Source: Echria macrotheca
Taxonomy: Eukaryota; Ascomycota; Sordariomycetes; Sordariales; Schizotheciaceae
Direction of reading: 5' to 3'
DNA: 64,000 nucleotides
Assembly (NCBI GenBank): GCA_030411725.1
Contig: MU839827.1
Location: 3,231,027-3,295,026 of the forward strand
The position numbers were made by a program, and so were the translations under genes. The first letter of the stretch is position 1. Each line of letters opens with the position of its first letter. The notes under the pieces are model-generated. The model saw only the letters and a list, made by a program, of their open reading frames with translations. It did no database searches and was not told where the DNA came from. Positions 33,264 to 45,985 of this stretch are shown here, in pieces.

Positions 33264-36200
33264 CAATAACGGCCCGAGCCAGGGAGGAGGGCAAAATGCC
33301 ACATCCCTTCATTCCGGTCGGGTGCGCTGCGAGCCGCATCATGACCAACCCGGCCCGATGTGCCGCAGAGACGGCAGCCGGCGACGAGTTTCAATTTTCT
33401 CGCATTCAGAGAGGGATCATGTCACGATTTCCACCTGCCCCCTAGGCGAACATGTGTTCGCACCCCCGACGCGGACTTGTTCTCTATATACACGACACAG
33501 TTTTTAATCGCCTGTACCACTGGTTTCTTTTTCAACACTTGGGGGTTCGGGCAGGGGGAGCGGCGATTTCGCATTCCGATACAAGACCTTTAATCACCAT
33601 TCCTCAGACGATACATATCTCGGCTCGCTGCCGCTTGCTTCCCAGCAGCAAGATTTGAGAAATCACGGGCGGCCTCTTTTTTCGGCAGGAGAGTTTGGGT
33701 TCGCAGCTTTTGGGCTTGCTGCGCGGCGTTTTAATCATAGACGGTTCGGTTCGGCGTTTTCTGGGACTCTATCGGCGGCTCGGACCACATGGTCAGTTGG
33801 TTTTCCCACCTGTTCGCGCGGGACACATCAGCAGTGCAGCAACCAGCGGCATTCGCATCTGTCCCGCCACCTTGGTCAGATCACCAATCCTGCCTTGGAC
33901 CCGGCCGCCCCGACCCGCATTAATCTGCTCGCGCTGGCACCAGGAGTTCGTGGGAACTCGATTCACTCGCCGAGGCCTTATCTCGGGCACAGTCAACAAC
34001 TTGTCGCTCTATTTTTCCGCTTGGATTTTTGGGAAGGCTGGCAGCGCGCACTAATTGGGTTTCGGATACATAAAAGAGGTGGATTATTTGGGATTTCAAC
34101 ACTGATCACGGTTTTCTTTTGGGTGGTCTTGGGATAAGACTGGGTTGGGTTGGGAAAAGAATCGGATCTGCATATAGAGTTTCTGCGTCTTGGGTCCTGT
34201 TGGGACTTACACTCGTCCTCCTTAGTTGCAGTCTCGCCTCTCCGCGGAGGCGGGCTGTTGGCGGTCGTTTGCTTTTTCATTTCCTTTTTACGTCTGTCAC
34301 CAATACCTGTACACAAGTTGTTTTTGGCGAGCCTGGAGGAAAGCCTGGGTTATTCTGGTCTACAGACAGGGTGCTGGGCTGGATCCAGGTCGAACGAGAT
34401 ACCCACTGGATTTATTAGTTAGACTGATGTATACTACACACTAAGAGGGACGATAGCTACACAGCGCAGAGAGCTTGGAGGTCAACCCAGCGGATATTGA
34501 GAGGAATTTTATTTTCAACCTTGACTCGGAGTGCACACACGGGATGGTTCTTGGACTTGGTTGGCTTCGTTTACGGATTGCCGACACACGAGAGCAACGG
34601 GATCATGACACCAATCATGGATCCGGGCTTTCTCGCCTCCTTTGACGCAGGCAATCGAATAAGTGGCGAGTACGTCTCAGGCGGCTTTGATCTCAGGATC
34701 AGCTTGGGTTGGTCGACGACATTGTTTCAGTTTTCGAGTCATTCGAGTCATCTGGTCTCTGTCCCCACGATGACTGGCAGTGGGACCAGACGGACCAGAC
34801 CAGATTTGTCTACACAAGAGTGTCCCGACCCGACAGGCTGGATGGGCTGTGTGGATTGGGCTGCCTCCCTACCTAGCTGTCTCAGTCACTTCCCCTACCT
34901 GAAGTTGCCTGGAGGCGTGGGGGGGAATAATGCTGAGCTTTTTTATCTGTGGCGGTTTAGTTGGGTTGTCATCTGATCTCTTTTGTGTGTAGAACAATTA
35001 CTCACTTACCTACCTACCTACCGAAGTTTTGAAGATTGTGTGAGTGAGTGAGGTGTGTGTAGGTAGTTGGTGATTCGGCTACCTCCGTAGCAAGGCAAGG
35101 TACGGTACCTTTGTTGCCTTGGGTCCAAATGTTTTAGTAACTCGGTATCTCGGTATCTGCCGGTAGAGGTAGGTTGTTATGTAGGTAAGATACCTAGATT
35201 TTAGGCAGCCATGTGAAAAACGGGCATTTTGGGCCAAAGGTTTTGGTGGCCCAAGGCAGCAGTTTACAGAAGAGAGGTTTTGTTTGCCATTGTGTATCAC
35301 CGTGTCGGGATATTCCCGTCGGGAGGTAACCTACCTACCTAGGTACCGAAGGTTGGGTGGTGGTGGGGGCTGATTTACCTGAATGGGAATGATGACACTC
35401 AGCAAACGGTTTTTTCTTCGTTGTTGGACTCTATTCAATAGGTTGGGTTCCACTACCGATGGATTGGTTACATATAATGTATATTTAGGAGAGCAGTGAT
35501 ATATACAAACGCAGGATGACAATGGTGTATGAGGCGGAGGTAGTCCGGATGTAGTTGGATATATGTCGGGTGGGAAGAGCAGTGTGGTTACAATCTGTTT
35601 GTCTGCCGTGTCCGAAGTCTCTATTCTTTTTGTTTTCTGGGGTTACTTCCCCGAAGACTGCATGCTGACTTACACCATTTTCTCTCCCACCGGCATTCGA
35701 TGACACCTGAACTTTTGTGTGTTTTTGTCCTTCTTGCCAATGACGCGGAAATGAGTCAAAAAGCAATTCCGCTTCCTGGGATAATGCAATCATGACCAGT
35801 CAATTATTACTTGATAATTGTTTTTCATTTCTGTGTGTGTTTCGCGGTGTCGCACAAGATGGAAAATTTTACGGACTTTTTTTTGCTGACATGTAGCTTT
35901 TTTTTCTTTCTCGAGAAACTGTGTGTGGGAGATGATGAGACGGAAAGGAAAGGGGGTGTGATGACGGCCGGCCTTTGGCGCTAATGCAAGGTTAAAGGAG
36001 GTTGCAGGGCCGAGGACAGCTGCCCATCCCAGGACCAGAGCGCTGGGTCCTGTTCGCTTCTGCGCCGGGAATGGCCGCGAGAAAGCCCCGCCCCCGGTCC
36101 CCATTGGACTCTGGGTCGCGGGTGGCGCTTGTTGGGGGCCTCGCTCGCTTGCTCTCTGCCGCCGCCTCACTTTTGCTCCCCAACTGTGGCTCTTCCCACC

Positions 36201-39200
36201 GATGTTGCAGACAACCGCACAGCAACCTGGAGGCGATTACGAGAGACGACTGAAATCAGACCACAGAGCGGCACAAACGATCCTGAACGGCGGTGACTTA
36301 TTCAGCGACGCATTTCCATCTAACCATTGGATTACGTTGGAAACGCGCAAGGCCGGGTTTCGAATACGTTATCGGTCCTATCCACCCCATTCTGCACCGC
36401 CACTTCCCACGATGATGACATGGGGAGGTGTGCAGTCGCGTGGGAAATCGTTCTGGGGGGGTGTCTGATTCCCATTGCAGGTCTCGTCTTTTCCGCTGCA
36501 GCCAAAGGGCGATCCCCCGTGCCTTTCTGGCCTGGTAATTGGGCGTGGGGGTTTGGTCCTTGTGGACTCACTCAGCTCCCCCGGTCTGCTCCCTCTGCTT
36601 GGCCAGCGGGGAAATTTTTACCGTTTTGGAAAGCAAACCCCATTTTCTGACAGGACAGCGGTTGTGGCTTGTGATCCGCGGGGATCGTTTTACACGTCTG
36701 ACAGACGTTGTGCACTGTGGTAATCTACAGATCCGGGGGTGCTGATTGTGTCTCTGATTGTAAAAAGCTTTTACACGCGAAAGATCGATCAACAAAAGAT
36801 AGCAGATTAGGGTCCCGTCGGCCGCTTTGTTGGAAATTGGTGCAGGATGGCTTCCAAGAGAAAATGGATACCGACGCGGGCTCCCCCCTGCGCCGCGGAG
36901 CAGTCCCGGGACCGGTGGCTGCTGGATCGTCAGGCGCGATTGAACCTGGTCGAGAGCAGATTAGGGAAATGTGCCAAATTGGCAAGGCAAACTTTGGGAC
37001 AATGCAGGGCCGCTCATTTTCTTTTTTTTTTTCTCCTGCCACCGGGGAAACGGTTGACATGGTGTTTCCAAGCCAACGCGCCTCGACATGTCACTTCATC
37101 CCCCGGACCCAGCAAATGGGGACGCGACCCTGACGCACTCGCTTGGCCGACTTGCAGCGAGTTATCAGTCACCAAACTTTCTTTTGCTTCTAGAAGGCCA
37201 GGAGGCTAGAGTACTCCTCGCCGTTGACTGGCTGGAAAAGCCAGGCCACAGTGTCGCAGCTCACGATGGCGACGACGCCCCTTGTCGTTGCCGCCACCAC
37301 GGACCCAGCACGGCGGAATGCTGATGGTCGCCGCGGCAAGACCCGCGTCGGTATACGATGGCCGGGAGTCACTCAGCTCCGGAAGTGCAGATTTCTAGTG
37401 ACTGATCACTTTCGCAAAGAGGCAAACTGTCAAACCTGCCCGTGCCAGCCTCGAGGGTCTGTAAAACCTGCTTTCTTCTTTCTCCATCCACGAACCAATG
37501 CAAACATCGAGGTCTGAGGGTGGCTAAGAGACGGGAAGTACAGGCCCTAGACAAACGCTAACCACCAAGCCAGAGACCACACCGACCGGGCGGGCTGGTC
37601 GTGACTTTCCCCGGTACCCCGGCGCCACCCCGGGCTGCGAAACGGAGTACCCAGGCACCTAGGCCCTCCGTTTTCCTCGACCACCGCCGGGCGGGGCCCG
37701 GAGGGACGATCCACAGTTCCACACCACCCACGCCTGTTGAACACTCACACCACGCCGGCGACTAAACCATCTTGGAGATAGCTCGTGTCAATCCCAAACC
37801 ACCGGGTTCCGGCAAGCTACCCGGACCCTCTTCTCCTTCAAGCCTCCACATGTCATGAGCTTGCGTCCATCCAGTCGGAATTCTGGACTGTCTTGCCATG
37901 GCGCCGAGCGAGAGATAGGCTTACCGCTAGCAGGCGACCCGGGCCCGAGGTATCGGTACCGGAGGCGTCGACAGGATGGGTCGACACTCGACCAGTCGAG
38001 ACTCGAGACTTCTGGGATCAGACCTTCTTGCACACTGTGGGCCACTGGCCAGGTTCACGACTGAGTCAGGGGGGTGTCTGTGTGCTCGTTTCCCTGCCGT
38101 GACTCCGAGGACCGTGAGCATGAGAGCTGAATTCCGCAGTTTGGTGATCTCGATGCGGTCATGGATTCCGCGTACATGGATCAGGTGTGTCCAGAGGTGA
38201 AGGTCAAGGCAAGACCGGCTTAGGATGGCGCGGTCGAGAAGTTGAGGAGGTCAGTGCCGACTTGCCGGCGTTGTTTCCCAGTATCATCAAGTGTTGATTG
38301 AAGACAACTTGATGCCAGGCTGTCATCAATTCACAATATAGGCAGCCTGATGCCGGTACACCTCTGGGCTTGAATAACACCAGACAGTACCTCACATCAG
38401 AGTAGTCAGAACTTCTACCATCATGGAGGGCCCTTAGCTAACTATAGGCTACCACCGCCACTAGATTGTGGAACTCTATGAGGACAAGTAGTTTTATTGC
38501 GGACAGGATGGCCTTGGCGGAACCCGCGATTCCTCTGCTGTCCCTTGGAATACAAGCTGGTTCAGACAAGGCTGGATGATCTATCTTGATTTGCCAGACT
38601 CGCGCTTTGTTAAGACGGAAATCCGTGTGCCCGGCGCTTGCTGAAACTATTCTATGCGACCCGTCTCAGCATACAGCGACAATGGGTACCTATGGTATCC
38701 GGAACTCATGAGACTCAGACCGGGAACAATAGCCACGGTCCTGGCTGTAGCCACAACCAGATACAGTTTTCCACCAGCCCACAGATAATTGAAGACAAAT
38801 CCCTTGTAGATGAGGGTTCATACATCTGGGGAAGTAGAACTGGAGGTCAATATCGTATCTCTCTCTTGAAGAACACGTAGAAGAGTCTGGTGATGTCGCT
38901 ACCATCTGTGAGTAGATCGAATCTGAGGGCTTATGCGTGCCAGTTTTCAGGATTCAATGAACACACCGTACCCCCGACACTGGCGGGATATCGGGAGGAT
39001 ATCATTTCAAGCACAGAACGCCACGCAGCTGCTGTCATTGCCCCTGAACACACTTGGTCGGCATCGAGAGAGTATATTACATCCGGAAGGGGGCCGGACT
39101 GACTGAAATTATGTATTTGGCAGGAGGAAACTACCAGATCGTCGTAGATAATGTTTTCCCGATAGTAGCTCTGAAGCCGGAATCTGGTTACGGTCCCGGG

Positions 39201-39532
39201 CCCGAGCCAAGTCCGGTGAAAGTCGGAGCGGCGCCGCAGTGGGTCCCGCAGGCCACAGAACACTGAGCAAACGCGGGGCTCTGACGAACCCCAGCCAGCC
39301 TCCTCAACCCAAGGCAACCTCACCTCTCCCCACGACCCCACATTCACATCATCAACCACAGAAGTCAACGACCACCACCGACCCAGTCTCTCGATCGCAC
39401 CGCCCGCAGCGCCCTCTCCCATCTCTCGTCGCTCTCTCGATCCGATCTCCACCCCCAAGAATAATAAAAAGAGAGGGGGGAGCCGTCACAAAAAGTACAA
39501 AAGAAACACCACAAAACCGGGCAGCCAAAAAA
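33264..39532. other. Gene desert, second part, and ARPC5 upstream region
   Basis: Apart from the 49-codon ORF at 33296-33445, no gene is supported. The segment has T/G-rich strings (34000-35000), tandem TACC units (35005-35022), the palindromic string CTACCTACCTAGGTACC near 35331-35347, and purine/pyrimidine tracts. The last 270 bp before 39533 are C/A-rich and ATG-free, as expected for the ARPC5 leader. Confidence 0.5.
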
Positions 39533-40204
39533 ATGTCCATCATCCAACAACACACAGCCGCCTCGCTCAGCGACGCCTGGCGAACCATCAACATCGACGC
39601 CCTAGTCGAGGACTCGCCGCTCAACTTCGACACGTCGACGCTCCACCCGCCCCTGGCGCCGACCAGCGAGGCCGAGGCGCGCCAGGTCAACGCGCAGGTG
39701 CGCCAGCTGCTGCGCGCGGGCGACGCCGAGGGCGCCCTGCGCGGCTGTCTCGAGATGCCCGTGTACAACGCCGAGTCGGACAATGCGCGCGAGGTGCACC
39801 TGGCCACCGTCGTCGAGGTGCTCCAGTCGATCAAGGCGAGCGAGATGACGCCGTTGCTGCAGAGGATTTATGCGTCCCCGGGCGGTAGCGAGTGTTTGGA
39901 TGTTTTGATGAAGTATCTGTTCGTTTCTCTCTCTCTTCCCATCCCAGGAGGAAGCAGCTAACACATGGACAACAAAAGGTACAAAGGTATGGCGGCCGGC
40001 CCTACCGGAGGGAGTGCCCCGCGCACACCGACGCGCGTGACGCCGCAGCAGACGGGCTTCAGCCAGGTTGGCTCAAGGCCGGGCGTGTCGACCGAGTCGA
40101 CGGGCGCTGCCATGAGCGTGCTGCTCAGCTGGCATGAGAAGGTGGTCGAGGTTGGCGGGCTGGGGTGCATAGGGCGTGTGATGACGGACTGGCGCAAGGT
40201 ATAG
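39533..40204 (+). CDS. ARC15: Arp2/3 complex subunit 5 (p16-Arc)
   Basis: Two exons, 39533-39918 and 39979-40204, giving 203 residues. The protein starts MSIIQQHTAASLSDAWRTIN and shows the family pattern DAEGALRGCLEMPVYN, EVLQSIKASEM, CLDVLMKYLYKGM and the C-terminal LLSWHEKVVEVGGLGCIGRV. ARPC5 helps hold Arp2 in the seven-subunit complex that nucleates branched actin filaments, used here for endocytosis and hyphal growth. The intron has an unusual GTTCGT donor, but the junction restores the conserved KYLYKGM. A Thr/Gln/Ser-rich insert before the last helix is longer than in animals, as in other filamentous fungi. Confidence 0.95.
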
Positions 40205-40346
40205 AGGCGAAAATTCGAGGACGAAACTGTGAAATACCGGGAGATGGATACCAATTACACCAATTCAATGCCACGGGATGATATCGGTAATACGACAGCA
40301 GGGGTCTATGTTGAGATATTTATATATGTCTACTATGCACCGCGGG

Positions 40347-41455
40347 CTATGGCTTGTTCTCCAAGATATCCTTGAGGTTGACCTCGCCGCTCCCCCGTGC
40401 AAGAGGCTTCGGCTGGTCTGCCGACTCGCGCCACCCGATCATGTGGATGATTCGAAAGGTCGCCGGGATAGTCCCGTCCTCGTTACCATGCAGCTCTTTG
40501 TAGATGGCATTGCCAGCCAGGAGTACGTCCCTCCCGATCGGCCCCATCTCCCTCCCCAGCACCGCATTGCTCTCTCCCATATGTTGCAGGTCCTGCATGA
40601 GCGCAAACATATCCGGATAGTCGACCACGATGTCCTCCACGTCGACCGTCAACATTTTGAAGCCGGCGCGCTGCAACAAGCCGCCCACATCACGAACGTC
40701 TGCCAGCGGCGACACGTGGGGCGAAATGCCGCCCCGTCTCTCCTGCTCGGCTAGCTGCAGCGACGTGCGCAGCTCAAACAGCGTGTCGCCGCCCAGCATG
40801 GCGCCGATGAACGGACAGTCGGGCTTCAGCACATTGTTGATCTGCGCCAGCATGCCTGGCAAATCATTAATCCAGTGCAGACTCATGCTGCTCATGACCA
40901 TGTCGAACGAGGCGGCGTCGAACGGGAGCGTCTCCTCGTCGTTGAGCACCACGCGCGTCATCTGCAGGTCCTTGTTGAAGGGCTCGTCGGCATCGCGGTA
41001 GAGGAGGGACTCGGACGACTCGGCCGCCACCAGCTGCGTGATCTTGTTGGCCAGCGGTGGGGAGGGAGGTGCATCGGGGCTCTGGTCGAGGTCCTCGCGG
41101 GTGAGGGCGCGCGCAATGTTGCAAGAGTTGGCGCCGAGATCGAGCACGCGGGAAAAGTGGCGCTTGACATCCTGAGTCGAGAGTGAGCTACTGTGTATCA
41201 ATGCTGCCTGTGTGTGGTCTTTACCAAGAGCCTTTCGCACACGCGGGCGGCGATCTCATCTTTGAGGTAGTCGGACTGTCTGCTGGCCTCGACGTCCAGA
41301 GCTGACCGTTCTTTCTGGAGCCATTTGGTGCGACTGTTGAAGACCTTTAGGAAGGCTCCTCCCGATGCTTGGAAGGCATAGTGTCGCCGTGAGCTTGCCG
41401 ATATACACACTCGTGGGTTCTGCGGGCGGCAGACTCGGGATATGATCAGCCGCAT
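40347..41455 (-). CDS. NDUFAF5: NDUFAF5-like complex I assembly methyltransferase-fold protein
   Basis: Two exons, 41455-41225 and 41171-40347, giving 351 residues. The N-terminus (MRLIISRVCRPQNP, then SSRRHYAF) is basic and suits mitochondrial import. The SAM-binding motif I reads VLDLGANSCNIARAL; the later motif LPFDAASFDMVMSSMSLHWI and LGGDTLFELRTSLQLAE match NDUFAF5/BioC-type proteins, and GRDVLLAGNAIYKELHG closes the domain. In animals NDUFAF5 hydroxylates an Arg of NDUFS7 during complex I assembly; the same role is inferred. It is convergent with ARPC5 (142 bp between stops). Confidence 0.92.
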
Positions 41456-42172
41456 TCTCCGAATTGAAGACGCCGGCGCATTCTCGGGTCGAGGACGGAA
41501 GGAAGACGGCGACTCGGAACGAGGGGGAGCTTTTCGGCGATCAACAGCGTCATAGCTTCTGCCAAACAGCTGGTGGCGCTTGTCTGCCGCCGGCGAAGGC
41601 AGTGGCCAATCACGTCGGCCACTGCGCGACGCGGCCCATGCGGGGAACGGCGGATGGATCCAGACACGGCGGCCCATCCACTGAACACCACCCTTTTTTG
41701 CCCCGAATCGTCCCCCCTAAACCCGCCAACCCGATCATTCTGATCACTCGACTCGATCCACGTCACACCCAGCACCTCGCACCTCGCTAGCCTTGGGCAT
41801 CACGGCTCCAAGTCGAGTCTGACCGTCCGAGCAGTCCGGCGCTCACCCTTCGCAATTGCCTGCACCCTCCGACGTCGGTGTCGACCGAACAGCTGAGTGC
41901 GCCGACGAAGCGACTCCCCAGTCCGCCCCCGTTGCCCGCTTGCCCGCGCCCGCCGCTGAGATTCGCCCAACCACCACGCACCCCGATGGGTCAGCCTCGT
42001 CGGCCATGAAGCGCAGCTGCTGAAGCACCGTCGATAAACGACATTCGGTATCTAGACCGGCCGGCTCGCTCGGGACGAGGCTTTGACATCACGGCGGACA
42101 TCTGAAGACGCTAGCCGGTAGCTTTTTTCCAACGCCGCTAGAGTAAGCAACGACCGCGCGATCACAGCAACC
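41456..42172. promoter_or_regulatory. Divergent NDUFAF5/AP-2 alpha promoter
   Basis: A 717-bp region between the two start codons. It holds long reading frames on the minus strand but no domain. No specific regulatory site is called. Confidence 0.5.
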
Positions 42173-45100
42173 ATGGCATCCTCCGGTGCGTCGGGCTTTC
42201 TGGGTCGGTCCAGCAGCAGCAACTCCAACATGCGAGGGCTGGTCCAGTTCATTGCCGACCTGCGAAACGCGCGAGCCCGCGAGCTCGAGGAGAAGCGCAT
42301 CAACAAGGAGCTGGCGAATATCCGGCAAAAGTTCAAAGGTTGGCGCGTGCCTTTCGGGACATATCCGGGGGAAATGGGAAAGGCTGATTGTTTTGTTTAG
42401 ATGGTAACCTGAGCGGATATCACAAGAAGAAATACGTTTGCAAGGTCGGTAGCGTCCCGGAACTACTATGGTGGGCTGAGCGGGAAGGCTAATATGACGG
42501 CAGCTTCTGTACATCTACATCCTGGGGTGGAACGTCGACTTCGGCCACCTCGAAGCTGTCAACCTCATCTCAGCCACCAAGTATTCGGAAAAGCAGATTG
42601 GCTACCTGGCCATGACGCTGTTCTTGCATGAAAAGCACGAGCTCCTCCACCTTGTCGTGAACAGCATACGGAAAGACTTGCTGGATCATAACGAGCTTTT
42701 CAACTGTCTCGCTCTGCACGCCATTGCCAACGTGGGTGGTCGGGAGATGGGTGAGGCTCTCAGCGGGGAGGTTCACCGACTGCTGATATCCCCGTATGTC
42801 CGACTGTTCCCATAATGTGATAGTAGGGCGCTAACATGTAGCAGGACATCCAAAGCATTCGTCAAAAAGAAGGCCGCCCTGACGCTGCTTCGTCTGTACC
42901 GGAAACACCCCGATATCGTCCAGCCTCAATGGGCAGAGCGGATTATTTCGCTGATGGACGATGTCGATCTAGGTGTTGCGCTGTCGGTCACTTCGCTGGT
43001 CATGGCCTTGGCCCAGGACAACCTCGAGCAGTACAAGGGTGCCTATGTCAAGGCGGCTGCAAGACTGAAACGGATTTTGATCGACGGGGAGTACTCAGGA
43101 GACTACCTCTACTACAAGGTTCCATGTCCGTGGATCCAAGTGAAGTTGTTGCGGTTACTGCAATACTTCCCCCCATCTGGTGAGTTTGTCGGCAAAATAT
43201 CAGTCATCACGCTAACGGCCCCCAGACGATAGCCACGTCCGGGACATGATTCGGGAATCATTACAAAAGATTCTTAACCTGGCCCTGGAGACAAACAAGA
43301 ACGTACAGCAGAATAATGCGCAAAACGCCGTACTCTTCGAGGCCATCAATCTCATTATTCATCTGGACACGGAGCAAGCCCTCATGAAGCAAATCTCGTC
43401 CCGACTTGGCCGCTTCATTCAGTCAAGGGAAACCAATGTCCGATACCTTGGCTTGGAGGCCATGACACATCTCGCAGCACGGACGGATACCCTCGATCCC
43501 ATCAAGCAGCACCAAGACATCATCCTTGGGTCGCTCAAAGATAGAGATATCAGCGTGCGGCGCAAGGGTCTTGATCTCTTGTACAGCATGTGCGACTCAT
43601 CCAACGCTCAAGCAATTGTTGGCGAGCTGCTTCACTATCTGCAAAATGCCGACTTTGCGATTCGGGAGGAAATGGTCCTTAAGATTGCCATTCTGACCGA
43701 GAAGTACGCAACGGATGTTCAGTGGTACGTCAACATCTCGCTCCGTCTCATCGCCATGGCTGGCGACCATGTCAGCGACGAAGTCTGGCAGCGGGTGACG
43801 CAAATCGTCACCAACAACGAGGAGCTCCAGGTCTACGCGGCCCGCAATATCCTGCAGTACGTCAACCAAGATCACTGCCACGAGACACTGGTCAAAATTG
43901 GGGCCTACATCCTGGGCGAGTTTGGGCATCTCATCGCCGAGGAAAAGGGCTGCAGTCCGATCGAGCAGTTTCTCGCGCTCCAGGGCAAGCTTGCCGCGTG
44001 CTCCTCGAGTACGCGCGGCATGATCCTGTCCTGTTTCGTCAAATTTGTAAATCTCTTCCCCGAGATCAAGCCGCAGCTGGTCAACGTGTTCCACGTCTAC
44101 AGCCACACGCTCGACTCGGAGCTCCAGCAGCGAGCGTGTGAATATCTCACGCTGGCCAGCCTTCCCACGGATGATCTTCTGCGGACTGTGTGCGACGAGA
44201 TGCCGCCGTTTCCCGAGCGCGAGTCGGCGCTGCTCTCGAGGCTGCACCAGAAGCACGCCAACACGAGCGATAAGAGGACATGGGTGGTTGGCGGTAAGGA
44301 CGCCAATGCGGATGCCGCTGAGCTCAAGATGGCCAAGACAAACAGTCTTAGGAGGACATTCAGTACTGCTGGCAATGGACACGCTAACGGCAACGCCAAC
44401 GGAAAAGCAAACGGCACCAACGGGCACTCGGCGGCCAACGATCTTGTTGGTCTGGATATGAACAACCTTGGACCGGCAGAGGCCAAAGCTCTCAAGGCGC
44501 CGCCGAACCTCGCCAGTGCCGCTCATTTGTCACCCGGGTGGGAGAAGGGCTTCAACAGGCTCATGGTCAAGTCGGACGGCGTCTTGTTTGAGGACGGGCA
44601 GATCCAGGTGGGTGTGCGTTCAGAATACCGCGGCCAGATGGCGTGTCTGATCCTGTACTTCACCAATAAAACGCCGGCGCTGGTGAGCTCCTTTACCACG
44701 ACACTGGACCTCGACGAGACGGAGAAGGCGAATCTGTCTTGGGATGTCAAGGGTCTTCCGGACACGACTATTCCACAGGGCGGGCAGGCTCAGCAGGTCA
44801 TCATGTTCGAGGCGAAAAAGGTGTTTGAGAAGAACCCGACGATTCGGATCAGCTATCTGGCGGGTGCCCTTCAGGCGCTTACGCTCAAGCTGCCGGTGGC
44901 CATCCACAAATTCATGGACCCAGCTGAGCTTTCAGCCGACGACTTTTTCAAGAGGTGGAAGCAGATCGGCGGAGCGCCGCGTGAGGCTCAACGGATCTTT
45001 GGGTTGGCAGGCCCCAAAGACGGGGAGAGGGAGCTCACCGAGGGCTTCGTCAAGAGCGTGCTCGAGGGTTTCCGGTGGGGCCTGTTGGTAGGCGTGGACC

Positions 45101-45426
45101 CGAACCAGAAGAACTTTGTCGGGGCCAGCGTGGTGCACACGTCCGAAGGCGGCAAGTTTGGATGTCTGTTGAGGTTGGAGCCAAACTACTCGAGTCAGGT
45201 AAGTTCCCGTGACTTATTTCCGTTGCCTAGCCGGACAGGGACTAATCGGATGTGGGAACAGATGGTGCGGTTAACTATCCGGGCGACCGACGACACTTTG
45301 CCGCCTGTTCTGCTGAAGATGATGGAGGAAAGGCTCTCGGTTGGGGTGTCGATCCGGCCTGAGAAGTACGAGCCGCCGACGCAGAGTGAAATTTCGGATT
45401 CGTTTAGGAACATAATGGTCAGATGA
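42173..45426 (+). CDS. APL3: AP-2 clathrin adaptor complex subunit alpha
   Basis: Six exons: 42173-42338, 42401-42444, 42504-42793, 42845-43179, 43226-45198 and 45262-45426, giving 990 residues. The adaptin trunk is clear: MRGLVQFIADLRNARARELE, the N-terminal Lys-rich phosphoinositide site in GYHKKKYVCKL, then HEAT-like repeats to about residue 620. A low-complexity hinge with Asn/Gly/Ala repeats (HANGNANGKANGTNG) follows, then the alpha-adaptin ear (LMVKSDGVLFEDGQIQVGVR onward). AP-2 alpha selects cargo and recruits clathrin and accessory proteins at the plasma membrane. All exon phases agree. The start fits because MASSGASGFLG precedes the conserved MRGLVQF. Confidence 0.97.
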
Positions 45427-45985
45427 GAGGAGAGGTGGGAAAAAAGGAGACGGCGTCAGCTATTCTACTCGGCTTGCCGCTTTGTGGCTATATAACACAT
45501 ACATACCATACCCATCAAATCCCGAATGCATGATTCCGATGTTGTACAGCAAGTTGCACAGTGTCTTGAATTAATGTCGACTCACCTGATGCTGCCACAC
45601 CTGACAACTGCCCACCCCGCGACCCCACTCTCGAAGAGCAACCTTCTCTTGGCCCAAGCTTCTCAAAGCTCCCCTTCCCACTGCATCCAAAAGGCTGTGA
45701 GAGCTTGAAAATCGACCAGGCAGACCACACCTCCCTGGCGTTCCAGGCAGCCGCCGACGTCAGATCTGTTCTTTTTCCTCTCGGATCCAGTCCCAGGGTC
45801 GACCCGCACGAAACCATAGCCCGTTTTTATCGGGTCTGGAGTATAGGTCTAAACGCAGCGACGGCTTTCAACCGACAACCCCGCCATCGCTCGTTCAACC
45901 CAGCTCCATCCACCTTCACTGTTAGTCGCCAACGTCAGTCTGGAAATTGCGGCGACCGACGGCAAAATCGCAGAGAGCTGCCACG
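45427..45985. promoter_or_regulatory. Intergenic region, ATG18 promoter and 5' UTR
   Basis: A 559-bp gap between two plus-strand genes. It should hold the AP-2 alpha 3' end and the ATG18 promoter and leader. No site is singled out. Confidence 0.5.

Noticed and set aside
21260..39532. CRISPR array or integrated virus in the desert
   Set aside because: No regularly spaced direct repeats and no viral or transposase-like reading frames were seen; the organism is a eukaryote.
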